From NCBI GenBank assembly GCA_910587915.1, contig CAJUOB010000018.1:1-56053 (forward strand): a stretch of DNA of 56,053 nucleotides, in the 5' to 3' direction. The notes under the pieces were generated by a model. It made no database searches. It was not told the DNA's origin and saw nothing but the letters and a program-made list of their open reading frames with translations. Position 1 is the stretch's first letter; each line of letters opens with the position of its first letter. The position numbers were made by a program, and so were the translations under genes. Of the stretch, positions 7,982 to 16,242 are shown one piece after another. Source of the DNA: an uncultured Muribaculaceae bacterium. Lineage in GTDB: Bacteria > Bacteroidota > Bacteroidia > Bacteroidales > Muribaculaceae.

Positions 7982-9643
7982 TCAGGCCAGGCAGAGAATC
8001 AGTGCTTGGGCTGCAACCACACGTAGGAACATGGTGAGAGGATATACAGTAGAATAGGCTACTGCAGGCGCGTCGTTGCCGGTCGAATTGTTGGCATAGG
8101 CGAGGGCAGGAGGATCGGTGCATCCACCCGACATGAGTCCCATGATGGTGAGGAAGTTGATTTTGTCGTGGCCGCGAGCTATGCAACCGACAATAATCAG
8201 AGGAACTACAGTGATTACAAAACCCCAGATTACCCACCACATGCCGGTGTAGTTGAATACCGATGCCGCGAAATCTTTTCCGGCGGCAATGCCGACCGAT
8301 GCAAGGAAGAGACATATGCCGAGTTCGCGCAGAAGTAGAGATGCAGAGCTCGATGTGTATGTGACAAGTTTTGCTTTATAGCCGAATCGGCTGAGCAGTA
8401 TCGCCACCACAAGAGGGCCGCCAGCAAGACCGAGTTTCATACCGAAGCCTATATCGATCGAGCCAAGGATTATACCGAGGATTATACCTACGAATATCGT
8501 TATAAGATTTGGCTGGTTGAGGCGCTTCATTGAGTTTCCGAGGCGGTCTGCCAGACGTTCGATGTCCTCCAGATTTCCTACCACTGTTATACGGTCGCCC
8601 ATCTGCAGGCGAAGGTTGGGAGTAGCCAGTAGATCAACACCGGCACGGTTCACGCGGGTGCAGTTCAGTTTGTAGCCGTTGTGGAGTCGGAGGGAGCCAA
8701 GAGCTACACCGTTGTACTGACTCTTGGTTACCACGATTCTGCGGGAGAACACCGGGGTCGGAGTCGATTCCCAGTCCATTTCCACTTCTGTGCCAATTAC
8801 AGCTTTAAAGCGATCTGCATCCTGAGCAGAGCATACTATAAGCAGCAGATCTCCGATATGAATTTCGGTGGTGGATTTAGGAATAGTTACTTTGCCTTCG
8901 GCTCCCATTATTCTCGAAACCACGAAATTGGTTTGCACCACATCGTGAAGTTTCACCAATGTCATGCCGTCGACAAGCTGGTTTGATACTTTTATAGTGA
9001 GCAGGAATGGCTTGAGGTGAGAGTCTTCCTGTTCTTCTTCTATTTTCTTGATTTCATCTTCGGTCTTGATTCGGAAAATACCTTTGATGACGAACATAGA
9101 AAGAATAATTCCGACCACACCGAGTGGGTATGCGGCAGCATATCCGCTGGCCATCAAGTTGGCTTCTTCGGCCGATTGTGTCATCTGCGATATTGTCTGC
9201 TGTGCGGCAGCCAGACCGGGAGTATTGGTCACAGCTCCGCTCATCACACCCACCAAAGCCGAAATATCGTTGATGTTACCGAAATAATAGATGCAGAGGA
9301 CGATAGCGACATTGAGCGCTATGCCCGTTACCGCCAGGGCATTGAGGCGCATACCGCCTTTCTTGAAAGAAGAAAAGAAACCGGGGCCGACTTGAAGACC
9401 GATTGAAAAGATAAAGAGAATCAGACCGAATTCCCTTACGAACTTCAAAATCGCATCGTCGACAATATAGCCGAAGTGACCCATCAGAATTCCTACGAAA
9501 AGCACAAACGTGACTCCAAGCGAGACACCGAAAATTTTCATTTTTCCGATGTAGATTCCCGCCGCAATCACAAACGAATAAAGCACCAGCGTCGCCGCTA
9601 TCGAGGTGTTGCCGGGCATCAAGAGATTGGTGAAGATATCCAT
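7982..9643 (-). CDS. AAE (aspartate:alanine exchanger) family transporter with two RCK_C domains
   Basis: A 553-residue inner-membrane protein with the AspT/YidE/YbjL layout: about five hydrophobic segments (residues 1-185), a soluble centre of two TrkA-C/RCK_C-like domains (about 205-375), and a second bundle of about five to six segments up to the C terminus. GMKLGLAGGPLVVAILLSRFG and SGGCTDPPALAYANN match the repeated pore motifs of the family. Family members exchange amino or dicarboxylic acids; the substrate here cannot be told. The gene has its own -7 box and shares the downstream terminator with the convergent glycosyltransferase. Confidence 0.88.
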   Translation of the reverse strand: MDIFTNLLMPGNTSIAATLVLYSFVIAAGIYIGKMKIFGVSLGVTFVLFVGILMGHFGYIVDDAILKFVREFGLILFIFSIGLQVGPGFFSSFKKGGMRLNALAVTGIALNVAIVLCIYYFGNINDISALVGVMSGAVTNTPGLAAAQQTISQMTQSAEEANLMASGYAAAYPLGVVGIILSMFVIKGIFRIKTEDEIKKIEEEQEDSHLKPFLLTIKVSNQLVDGMTLVKLHDVVQTNFVVSRIMGAEGKVTIPKSTTEIHIGDLLLIVCSAQDADRFKAVIGTEVEMDWESTPTPVFSRRIVVTKSQYNGVALGSLRLHNGYKLNCTRVNRAGVDLLATPNLRLQMGDRITVVGNLEDIERLADRLGNSMKRLNQPNLITIFVGIILGIILGSIDIGFGMKLGLAGGPLVVAILLSRFGYKAKLVTYTSSSASLLLRELGICLFLASVGIAAGKDFAASVFNYTGMWWVIWGFVITVVPLIIVGCIARGHDKINFLTIMGLMSGGCTDPPALAYANNSTGNDAPAVAYSTVYPLTMFLRVVAAQALILCLA

Positions 9644-9702
9644 AAAAACCTAAAAACTACCGCTTTTGTTACTGGAGAAGACTCACTCCTCGAAATTTTC
9701 TG

Positions 9703-9710
9703 CAAAGGTA
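9703..9710 (-). promoter_or_regulatory. -7 promoter box of the AAE transporter gene
   Basis: TACCTTTG on the minus strand, 59 bases upstream of the start codon. The expected TTTG box at 20-base spacing is absent or weak. Confidence 0.4.
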
Positions 9711-9809
9711 GCGTTTTTTTTCGAATAAATTATACCAATGTTAAAAGATGTTGTTGTTCAAATTACCCGTTCATGTGTTAATTTTGCTCATACTCTGTTC
9801 GGGCTGCAC

Positions 9810-11123
9810 TTATCGGCCATGAGAGGTGAGTTTGGCTTTGTAGTAGTCGCTCACATCGTTCCAGCGGTAGAATGGTGCAATATCGGATTTCACCGGTAGA
9901 CGAACGTCCTTTTCATTTAAAAGTGCTCTTACCAGGATGTCACTGTCGGGAGCATCGGGATTTGCGTAGAAAACCCATTGGATGTTAGCTGCCATGGGGA
10001 AGATATGGTAGTTGGCCCAATTGTCTGAGAGGGTGAAAATATCGTCGGTCACATAGTCATAGTCGTCAAGTTCCATAAGCACCACAGTGGGCAGCACTAT
10101 GCTTTCATGTCCGAATCTCAGGGTGGCACCTTGTTCACGCGATTTCGCATAGTTGTCCCCATCTTCTATAAAGTCGCGGAGCAGATTCGCCTGTTGGTAT
10201 TGCATCTCCCGGCCTGTCAGAGGGCTGTCGCCGCTTGTCAGATACCATTGCACATTGTTCACAAGCCAGCATTGGTAGCATTCTTCGGGAGTTAATACCC
10301 ACATAAGGTCAAGATCGGGGTCGGTATGGCTTTGCATATTAGATGCTACATAGAAGAAATCCCATAATTTTTTGTGTGGATCGGGTATATTTTTCTTCAC
10401 CCAGTCTGCATCGGTATAAAGTTCGCTCATCAGTCGATTGCCATCAAGACGTGCCTTGAAGGTATCGACATACGGATTGATGATATGACGATATTTCCTT
10501 ATGAGACTGTCGGCGCAGCGGTAGTCGTTGAGCTTGTACATGTCGGCTTCGCTTGCGTCGTGATTTATCTTCAGAGTGGGATTTATCGATTGCAATTCCA
10601 GGCATTCTGCCATCATCGACATTACGCAGCGAAGTACATTTGTTGACCGTGCCGTCACCGCCACACTATCGGCAAATATTTCAGGAAAATTGCTGTACAT
10701 TCTCCGTGCGATGCCTCGGTGCTGTTCTGCTCCTCCGGGAGTAAGCTCGCCATAGCGTTTTTCGTCGGCCATGGATTTGATTTTCAGAAGCCGGTCCTTT
10801 ACGATTTTGCCGGTAGGAGAGAGTACACCGGCTTTGTCGGCACTTAATATTGGTGCCAGAGCATTCTCATAGTCGCTCTTGCTGATAAGATAGCGGGATC
10901 CATGGCGAGCGTATGTGCTTATATGGAAGGGAACGTAGTCCTTTGGCGCCTGCGCTATTTTGACTGTGCGGTCGGGTTCCGGGTAATAGCGGTGGTTGGC
11001 CGTGGAAAGCATTTTGTCGGCCATGATCTCCTCGCGGGGAGTGGAAGCGGATAATGCATGAGAGCATACACAAGCAAGTGCCATAGCCATGGCGACTGCT
11101 GATGAAGTTATTTTGTAGTTCAT
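9810..11123 (-). CDS. secreted histidine-type phosphatase (MINPP/acid phosphatase branch)
   Basis: A 437-residue protein with a signal peptide (about residues 1-25, cleavage near SHALSA) and the phosphohistidine motif ARHGSRY (residues 72-78). The second catalytic element is probably FGHESIVLP near residue 330, with HE where acid phosphatases have HD; HAE is typical of multiple inositol polyphosphate phosphatases. This suggests action on inositol phosphates or other phosphomonoesters in the periplasm or outside the cell. It is monocistronic and divergent from the ECF sigma operon. Confidence 0.85.
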   Translation of the reverse strand: MNYKITSSAVAMAMALACVCSHALSASTPREEIMADKMLSTANHRYYPEPDRTVKIAQAPKDYVPFHISTYARHGSRYLISKSDYENALAPILSADKAGVLSPTGKIVKDRLLKIKSMADEKRYGELTPGGAEQHRGIARRMYSNFPEIFADSVAVTARSTNVLRCVMSMMAECLELQSINPTLKINHDASEADMYKLNDYRCADSLIRKYRHIINPYVDTFKARLDGNRLMSELYTDADWVKKNIPDPHKKLWDFFYVASNMQSHTDPDLDLMWVLTPEECYQCWLVNNVQWYLTSGDSPLTGREMQYQQANLLRDFIEDGDNYAKSREQGATLRFGHESIVLPTVVLMELDDYDYVTDDIFTLSDNWANYHIFPMAANIQWVFYANPDAPDSDILVRALLNEKDVRLPVKSDIAPFYRWNDVSDYYKAKLTSHGR

Positions 11124-11233
11124 ATAGCAAGAAATATCATGATATAGGTTGGTGTGATTACATGAAAAAGATGTGTAAAGGTAAAAACAATATTCTTAAA
11201 AACAGAGCCGGAGCGAAAAAATAATTTTTGTAG

Positions 11234-11264
11234 TGTAACAAAAACATAGCTCCGGTGTCTAATA
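11234..11264 (+). promoter_or_regulatory. candidate ECF-type promoter of the sigma factor operon
   Basis: TGTAACA (11234-11240), 16 bases, then GTCTAATA (11257-11264), 18 bases before the start codon. The AAC-type -35 and short spacing resemble ECF promoters rather than the TAnnTTTG class, as expected if the sigma factor reads its own operon. CCGGAGC/GCTCCGG halves also bracket the -35 region. Confidence 0.5.
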
Positions 11265-11282
11265 AGCAGAACGGAAACAAAA

Positions 11283-11774
11283 ATGAACGCCAAAGACTTC
11301 GAAATCTTAGCCAGTAGCCTTCGTCCCGGCCTGATAAGGGTCGCTCAGCGCATCGTGGAGAGCCGCGATGAGGCCGAAGATGTGGCGCAGGATGTGATGC
11401 TGAAGCTTTGGAGTATGAGGGAAAAACTCGACAGCTATAACTCCGTGGAATCGCTTGCGGCTGTCATGGCCCGGCGGATGGCGCTGAATGTGATAAGGGC
11501 GCGTCATGGCACTGTCGCGGTTGAGGAATTTGCCGATACACCGGATGATCTGACTCCCGAAGAAATAATGCTTCGTAGTGAGATTGCCCAAAAAGTCGAC
11601 AAGGTGCTTGCTTCTCTTCCGGAGAGTCAGCAGACCCTGATACGGCTAAGACATGTCGAAGGCTACGACAATGCTTCGATTGCTTCTATTCTGGGAAGTA
11701 GCGAGGGTTCTGTAAGGACGGCATTGAGCCGGGCACGGCGTCGTGTAGCTGAAATTTTTGCTTCCGCACAATAA
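11283..11774 (+). CDS. ECF-family RNA polymerase sigma factor
   Basis: A 163-residue two-domain sigma factor. Sigma-2 spans about residues 10-75 (RDEAEDVAQDVMLKLW is the core-binding helix; VMARRMALNVIRARHG covers the -10 recognition region). Sigma-4 spans about 105-155 (LPESQQTLIRLRHVEGY, then the helix-turn-helix SIASILGSSEGSVRTALSRAR). No third domain is present, which defines the ECF class. Two genes follow closely: a predicted membrane protein that is likely its anti-sigma factor and a secreted helical-repeat protein. Confidence 0.95.
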   Translation: MNAKDFEILASSLRPGLIRVAQRIVESRDEAEDVAQDVMLKLWSMREKLDSYNSVESLAAVMARRMALNVIRARHGTVAVEEFADTPDDLTPEEIMLRSEIAQKVDKVLASLPESQQTLIRLRHVEGYDNASIASILGSSEGSVRTALSRARRRVAEIFASAQ

Positions 11775-11806
11775 AAAATCTCTTTCAATAAAAATATAAT
11801 AGGAAT

Positions 11807-12379
11807 ATGAAACATCAAAAGCCTCTCACAGAAGAAACCGCAGCCTTATTGGTCGAGGCGTTTCTTGACGGAGCCACAAGTCCGGCCGAAGAGGAGAGCC
11901 TTTATGCTTTCTTCCGCACATCGTCCGTTGGGTCGCTCTCGCCGGCACTTGAGGAATATCGTCCGATGTTCTCTTGGTACGACGGCCTGAAAAAGATAGA
12001 GAATAACCGCATGTCCACTTTCTGGTCGAAATTCCGTTATGCAGGTGTGGCTTGTGCGGCTGCTGCGCTTGTCGCAGGTGCGTCTTTCATTGTAAGAGAT
12101 GCGTCGGCAGTGGAAAATCCGCTATATGCGCAGTATGATGGCAGCTATATAATCCGCGATGGCAAGAGAATCAGCGATATGGATATGATTCTGAGCACGG
12201 TTATGCAAGCCGAGTTGCTGGCCGACAGCTTGGAGGCTGTTGCTGCACGAGAAGAGGAAATGCTCGATTGCGACTACGACCGTATATTGGTGGAAACAGC
12301 TCTGTCCAATGTGGCTGATCCGGCTCTCGCCTCCGAGCTAAAAAGTGAATTACTCGACGATACCTTTGAAAATAAATAA
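11807..12379 (+). CDS. putative membrane-bound anti-sigma factor
   Basis: A 190-residue protein with a short cytoplasmic N-terminal region that resembles anti-sigma helices (LVEAFLDGATSPAEEESLYAFF, residues 15-36), one transmembrane segment (about 77-96, AGVACAAAALVAGASFIV) and an acidic C-terminal region outside. It lacks the His/Cys set of zinc-binding anti-sigma domains. Assignment rests mostly on position: it lies 32 bases after the sigma gene and three bases before the next gene. No sequence family is certain. Confidence 0.55.
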   Translation: MKHQKPLTEETAALLVEAFLDGATSPAEEESLYAFFRTSSVGSLSPALEEYRPMFSWYDGLKKIENNRMSTFWSKFRYAGVACAAAALVAGASFIVRDASAVENPLYAQYDGSYIIRDGKRISDMDMILSTVMQAELLADSLEAVAAREEEMLDCDYDRILVETALSNVADPALASELKSELLDDTFENK

Positions 12380-12382
12380 TCT

Positions 12383-13483
12383 ATGAAAAAATATATTGTT
12401 CTCATTGTTATGGCTGCTTTCTGCAGCAGCCTGATGTCGGCACAGAGTAAGATCGATAAGGTCATAGACTCCATGGAGGGGAAGTCCGATGTAGAGACTA
12501 CCTATACCGAACGCCGCTCGCCGAAGAAAAAGAAATTGATTATGACTTCGCGGATATTCAATTTCACCAATACCTATTATTTCGAAAAACTCAATAAGGC
12601 TTTCGAAGAGGAACGGTCAAACTCAATCAGTGCGGTAAAGACTAAAAATCAGATGACATACCGTTTTGATAATGATAAGGGTATAAGTTCGTATACTCTA
12701 AGTTGGACTGGTGCTAATGGCCCGTATACAATGGTGATGACCTGGCGAAGTCCTGAAGCCGGTGATACCTCCTATCTTGAGGAAAATGGAGATCTGATGG
12801 GACTTGAGGATGCTTCCGGAAGTGTGATGGTATATACTACCGATTCGTATGGATGTCCTGTGAATCTTGTACTTGGCTCCGATGGGTATTATGATCGTGA
12901 TTATCAGCGGGCAGAGGCTCGGAAAGAGGCCAAACGAGCACGCGAACAGGCAGCCGAGGCCCGTAAGGCGGCTGCGCAGGCTCGTGAGGAAGCTCGGAAA
13001 GCAGCGGCTCACGCCCGTGCCGATGCTGCCAAGGCCCGCGCAGAAGCGCGCAAACAAGCCTCGAAAGCTCGTGCGCAAGCTCAGAAAGCTGCTGCCCAGG
13101 CCCGTGTCGATGCTGCCAAAGCACGTACGGAAGCCGCTAAGGCACGCGCGAAAGCTCGCAAAGAGGCATCAAAAGCTCGTGCCGAAGCTCAGAAAGCTCG
13201 TGCGAAAGCACGCAGAGAAGCTGCGCAGGCCCGTAGAAAATACGCCGCTTCGGATAAAACAGAAGATATATACGAACTCGCATCGCGTGCACGATGCTCC
13301 ATAGTGTCACCTGCCGGAGTTGTGACCGAAATGAGCGCCCTCGATGCACTGGACAACGATGATGTGTGGAAAGCATTGGAGACTGCGGCCGCCAGCGACC
13401 GGAATGGAAAGAAGGTCGTGGTTACCTCTGTTGCCGGAACAACGACTACTGTGACAATAGATTCCGCGCCTGAATCTATATAA
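12383..13483 (+). CDS. secreted protein with long basic Ala/Lys/Arg helical repeat
   Basis: A 366-residue protein with a signal peptide (1-20, ending SLMSA). An N-terminal domain (about 22-170) begins IDKVIDSMEGKSDVETTYTERR and resembles the DUF5024-type proteins found beside ECF sigma factors in Bacteroides; I hold that loosely. Residues 175-288 are a low-complexity run of units such as AEARK and AAKAR, almost wholly Ala, Arg, Lys, Glu and Gln, predicting one long helix or coiled coil with a strong positive charge. A small globular C-terminal part follows. Third gene of the ECF operon, so it may be part of the stress response or sense the envelope. Confidence 0.75.
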   Translation: MKKYIVLIVMAAFCSSLMSAQSKIDKVIDSMEGKSDVETTYTERRSPKKKKLIMTSRIFNFTNTYYFEKLNKAFEEERSNSISAVKTKNQMTYRFDNDKGISSYTLSWTGANGPYTMVMTWRSPEAGDTSYLEENGDLMGLEDASGSVMVYTTDSYGCPVNLVLGSDGYYDRDYQRAEARKEAKRAREQAAEARKAAAQAREEARKAAAHARADAAKARAEARKQASKARAQAQKAAAQARVDAAKARTEAAKARAKARKEASKARAEAQKARAKARREAAQARRKYAASDKTEDIYELASRARCSIVSPAGVVTEMSALDALDNDDVWKALETAAASDRNGKKVVVTSVAGTTTTVTIDSAPESI

Positions 13484-13487
13484 AAAA

Positions 13488-13510
13488 GTCAGGATAATGA
13501 CTATCCTGAC
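13488..13510 (-). terminator. terminator of folB
   Basis: A nine-base perfect stem, GTCAGGATA / TATCCTGAC, around a five-base loop. On the minus strand it is followed by TTTTTT, so it is a clear terminator of the rnr-folB transcript; on the plus strand it lacks a T tract. Confidence 0.8.
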
Positions 13511-13516
13511 CTATAT

Positions 13517-13876
13517 CTACCAACTGAACGAGAATCCAACCCGGCCTAATTCAGCCGATATTGGCGGGTGAAGCTTGTATAATCCGATGGTGCCGTGTTG
13601 TACATCGGGAAATTGCGTGGCGATAGCCTGTTGTATGCGGTAGGCCGCATTCTCCAGAAGCAACGATGGTTCAGCCATGCAAATCTTTACTATATCTACA
13701 ATTTCAGCATAATTAACCGTGTCGCCGAGGCTGTCGTTTTTCATGGCAGTCTCGGCGTCTATTTTTAGCTCGAGGTTTACCTCGAACATATTGCCGGTGA
13801 CGCGTTCCTGCGGATTTACGCCATGTCGGGCGTAAATCCGCAGTCCGTCGATATGAATTGTTCCTTCAGTTGCCAT
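13517..13876 (-). CDS. folB: dihydroneopterin aldolase
   Basis: A 119-residue FolB, which cleaves 7,8-dihydroneopterin to 6-hydroxymethyl-dihydropterin in folate synthesis. It shows the family's IHIDGLRIYARHGVNPQER N terminus, DTVNYAEIVDIV and the C-terminal KLHPPISAELGRVGF. The length is normal. Its start codon overlaps the rnr stop by one base (TAATG), implying coupled translation. Confidence 0.95.
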   Translation of the reverse strand: MATEGTIHIDGLRIYARHGVNPQERVTGNMFEVNLELKIDAETAMKNDSLGDTVNYAEIVDIVKICMAEPSLLLENAAYRIQQAIATQFPDVQHGTIGLYKLHPPISAELGRVGFSFSW

Positions 13877-16110
13877 TATCTACGACCCTTGCGGCGTTTC
13901 TTTCCGACACTTTCCTGTTGGCGTGTCTTTTTCTGATTCTTGGCAGTAAGCTCGTTGACACCTCTGGCGGGATTTTTTTCATCTACGATGACAAAGTCGA
14001 GCTGTTTCTTCTGGAGGTCGGCACGGGCCACCTGGACTTCGATATTGTCGCCAAGACGATATCGATTGCCGTGTTTCCGTCCAATCAGACAATAATTCTT
14101 TGGATCGAAGTCATAGAAATCATCGGCAAGATCGCGCATGGGCACGAGTCCTTCGCACTTGTTGTCGACAAGTTCTACATATAGCCCCCACTCGGTAACT
14201 CCCGATATCACACCTTTGAAAACTTCTCCGAGGTGGTCGCCCATATATTCTACAGCCTTGTATTTTATGGATGCGCGTTCGGCATTTGCAGCAAGTTGTT
14301 CCATGTCGGAAGAGTGCTTGCACTGTTCTTCGAGCTTCTCCAGATTCACACTTCGGCCACCGGCGAGGTATCGTTCGAGCAAGCGGTGCACCATCATGTC
14401 GGGATAGCGGCGTATTGGCGAAGTGAAGTGGGTATAGAAATCGAACCCAAGGCCATAGTGGCCGATATTTGTCGTAGTGTATATGGCCTTTGCCATTGAG
14501 CGAATGGCAAGTGTGGAAAGGAAATTTTCTTCACCTTTTCCTTTAATATCAGCCAGCATCTTGTTGATAGAGCGGTTGATTTCGCGAGGTGTGCCTGTTG
14601 TCTTCAGTCTATATCCGAAGGCGCGCGCCAGCTCTGCGAGATTGGCCAGTCTTTCAGGATCCGGCTGGTCGTGGACGCGGTATACGAATGCTTTGGCTTT
14701 TTTGCGTTTGGGAACGATGCCAATGGCCGAAGCAACGGTTTTATTGGCCAGAAGCATGAATTCTTCGATGAGTTTATTGGCATCCTTCGATTCCTTGAAG
14801 AATACGGATGTCGGGTGGCCTTTTTCATCGATTTCAAAACGTACTTCAGCGCGGTCAAAGTCTACCGATCCATTTTCGTATCGCGACGAGCGTAGAATTT
14901 TAGCCAAGCGGTCGAGCAAAAGTACCTCTTCGGCGTAATCGCCTTTTCCGGTCTCTATAATCTCCTGCGCTTCTTCGTAGGTGAAACGGCGGTTGCTGCG
15001 TGTGACAGTGCGGGCAATGTGAGAATTTACCACCTTGGCGTTTTTGTCCATCTCGAATATGCACGAGAAGGTAAGCTTGTCCTCATCGGGTCGCAGCGAG
15101 CATATGCCATTGCTGAGGAGTTCGGGCAGCATGGGCACAACACGGTCTACAAGGTATACGCTTGTGGCGCGATCGCGGGCCTCACGGTCGAGCGGGGTAT
15201 CGGGTTTCACATAGTGTGTCACATCGGCAATATGGACACCAATTTCGTAGTTGCCGTTTGGCAGTGTACGCACTGATAGGGCATCGTCGAAGTCTTTGGC
15301 ATCGCGGGGGTCGATTGTGAAAGTGGTTACCGAACGCATATCTTCGCGGGCTGCCACAACGTCGGTGGTGATGCCTGCATCGATTTTTTCGGCCGCTTTC
15401 TCGACAGATTCGGGATAGCGGTATGGAAGTCCGAATTCAGCAAGGATTGCATGCATTTCGGTGTCGTTCTTGCCAGTTTCACCAAGTATGTCTACAACCT
15501 CGCCCTGAGGGTTCTTTGCGTCATCGGGCCAATGTGTGATTCTGACGATGGCTTTGTCGCCGTTCTTGCCTCCTTTAAGTTTTGTGCGAGGTATGTATAT
15601 GTCGGTAGCGAGATATTTCGAGTCTGTGAGAAGATATGCCATTCGTTTATCGACCTTGAGAGTGCCGATAAATACCTGGTCTTTCTTCTCTATGATTTCT
15701 GTGACTTCCGCTTCGGGTTCTTTTCCTTTTACGCGTGCGGCGATGGCTATGGATACGCGGTCGCCGTTGAGCGCATGCATGGAATTTCTCTCTGCAACGA
15801 AAATCTCCTCGCCGTCGGCATCGGTTATAACGCTATTTTTACCGTTCGAGCGACGTACGAATATACCCTCGGCGCTGACAGTGCGTTGAGGCGACTTATA
15901 TTTACCCGGGGCTGTCTCTATGAGGTCGCCATCGAAGGCTAATTCTGCCAGATATAGAGCTACTGCCCTATAGGCAGCCTGTGTGTCGGCACCTATGGCA
16001 TGGCTGAGCTGGCGATAGTTGAAGAGTTCGTTGGGGTGAGTCGCTATGTAATTGTCGACATCAACTTTGAGCTGACGTCCTTGTTTTTTTGTGTTTTTTT
16101 TCTGTGCCAT
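13876..16110 (-). CDS. rnr: ribonuclease R (3'-5' exoribonuclease)
   Basis: A 744-residue RNase R/RNase II-family protein. It has a basic N terminus, a winged-helix-like region, cold-shock domains (about 80-240), the RNB catalytic domain with TIDPRDAKDFDDALSV (metal-binding aspartates, about residue 268) and HIADVTHYVKPDTPLDREA, and a C-terminal S1 domain (about 610-700) with a lysine-rich tail ending KKRRKGRR. It degrades structured RNA. It is followed directly by folB. No promoter of the TAnnTTTG type is obvious within its upstream 130 bases. Confidence 0.96.
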   Translation of the reverse strand: MAQKKNTKKQGRQLKVDVDNYIATHPNELFNYRQLSHAIGADTQAAYRAVALYLAELAFDGDLIETAPGKYKSPQRTVSAEGIFVRRSNGKNSVITDADGEEIFVAERNSMHALNGDRVSIAIAARVKGKEPEAEVTEIIEKKDQVFIGTLKVDKRMAYLLTDSKYLATDIYIPRTKLKGGKNGDKAIVRITHWPDDAKNPQGEVVDILGETGKNDTEMHAILAEFGLPYRYPESVEKAAEKIDAGITTDVVAAREDMRSVTTFTIDPRDAKDFDDALSVRTLPNGNYEIGVHIADVTHYVKPDTPLDREARDRATSVYLVDRVVPMLPELLSNGICSLRPDEDKLTFSCIFEMDKNAKVVNSHIARTVTRSNRRFTYEEAQEIIETGKGDYAEEVLLLDRLAKILRSSRYENGSVDFDRAEVRFEIDEKGHPTSVFFKESKDANKLIEEFMLLANKTVASAIGIVPKRKKAKAFVYRVHDQPDPERLANLAELARAFGYRLKTTGTPREINRSINKMLADIKGKGEENFLSTLAIRSMAKAIYTTTNIGHYGLGFDFYTHFTSPIRRYPDMMVHRLLERYLAGGRSVNLEKLEEQCKHSSDMEQLAANAERASIKYKAVEYMGDHLGEVFKGVISGVTEWGLYVELVDNKCEGLVPMRDLADDFYDFDPKNYCLIGRKHGNRYRLGDNIEVQVARADLQKKQLDFVIVDEKNPARGVNELTAKNQKKTRQQESVGKKRRKGRR

Positions 16111-16182
16111 GTGTGATGAAAATCAGCCGGGGCGTTTTATGTTAGTGGTTGCTGCCCGAATGAAACGGGTGCATTATAAATG

Positions 16183-16220
16183 CCCGCGGGCGGTTCTTAT
16201 ATTTAGAACACGTCCGCGGG
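16183..16220 (-). terminator. terminator-like hairpin downstream of gyrB
   Basis: CCCGCGGGCGGTTCT and AGAACACGTCCGCGGG form a strong, slightly bulged stem 23 bases after the gyrB stop. The following T tract on the minus strand is weak (CATTTATAA), so efficiency is uncertain. Confidence 0.6.
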
Positions 16221-16242
16221 TATTTTCGTTCACTCGGTGGTG

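Noticed and set aside
12910..13255. Regularly repeated DNA that might be taken for a CRISPR-like or satellite array
   Set aside because: The repeats vary in spacing by multiples of three, stay in frame and encode the Ala/Lys/Arg helix; there are no unique spacers.
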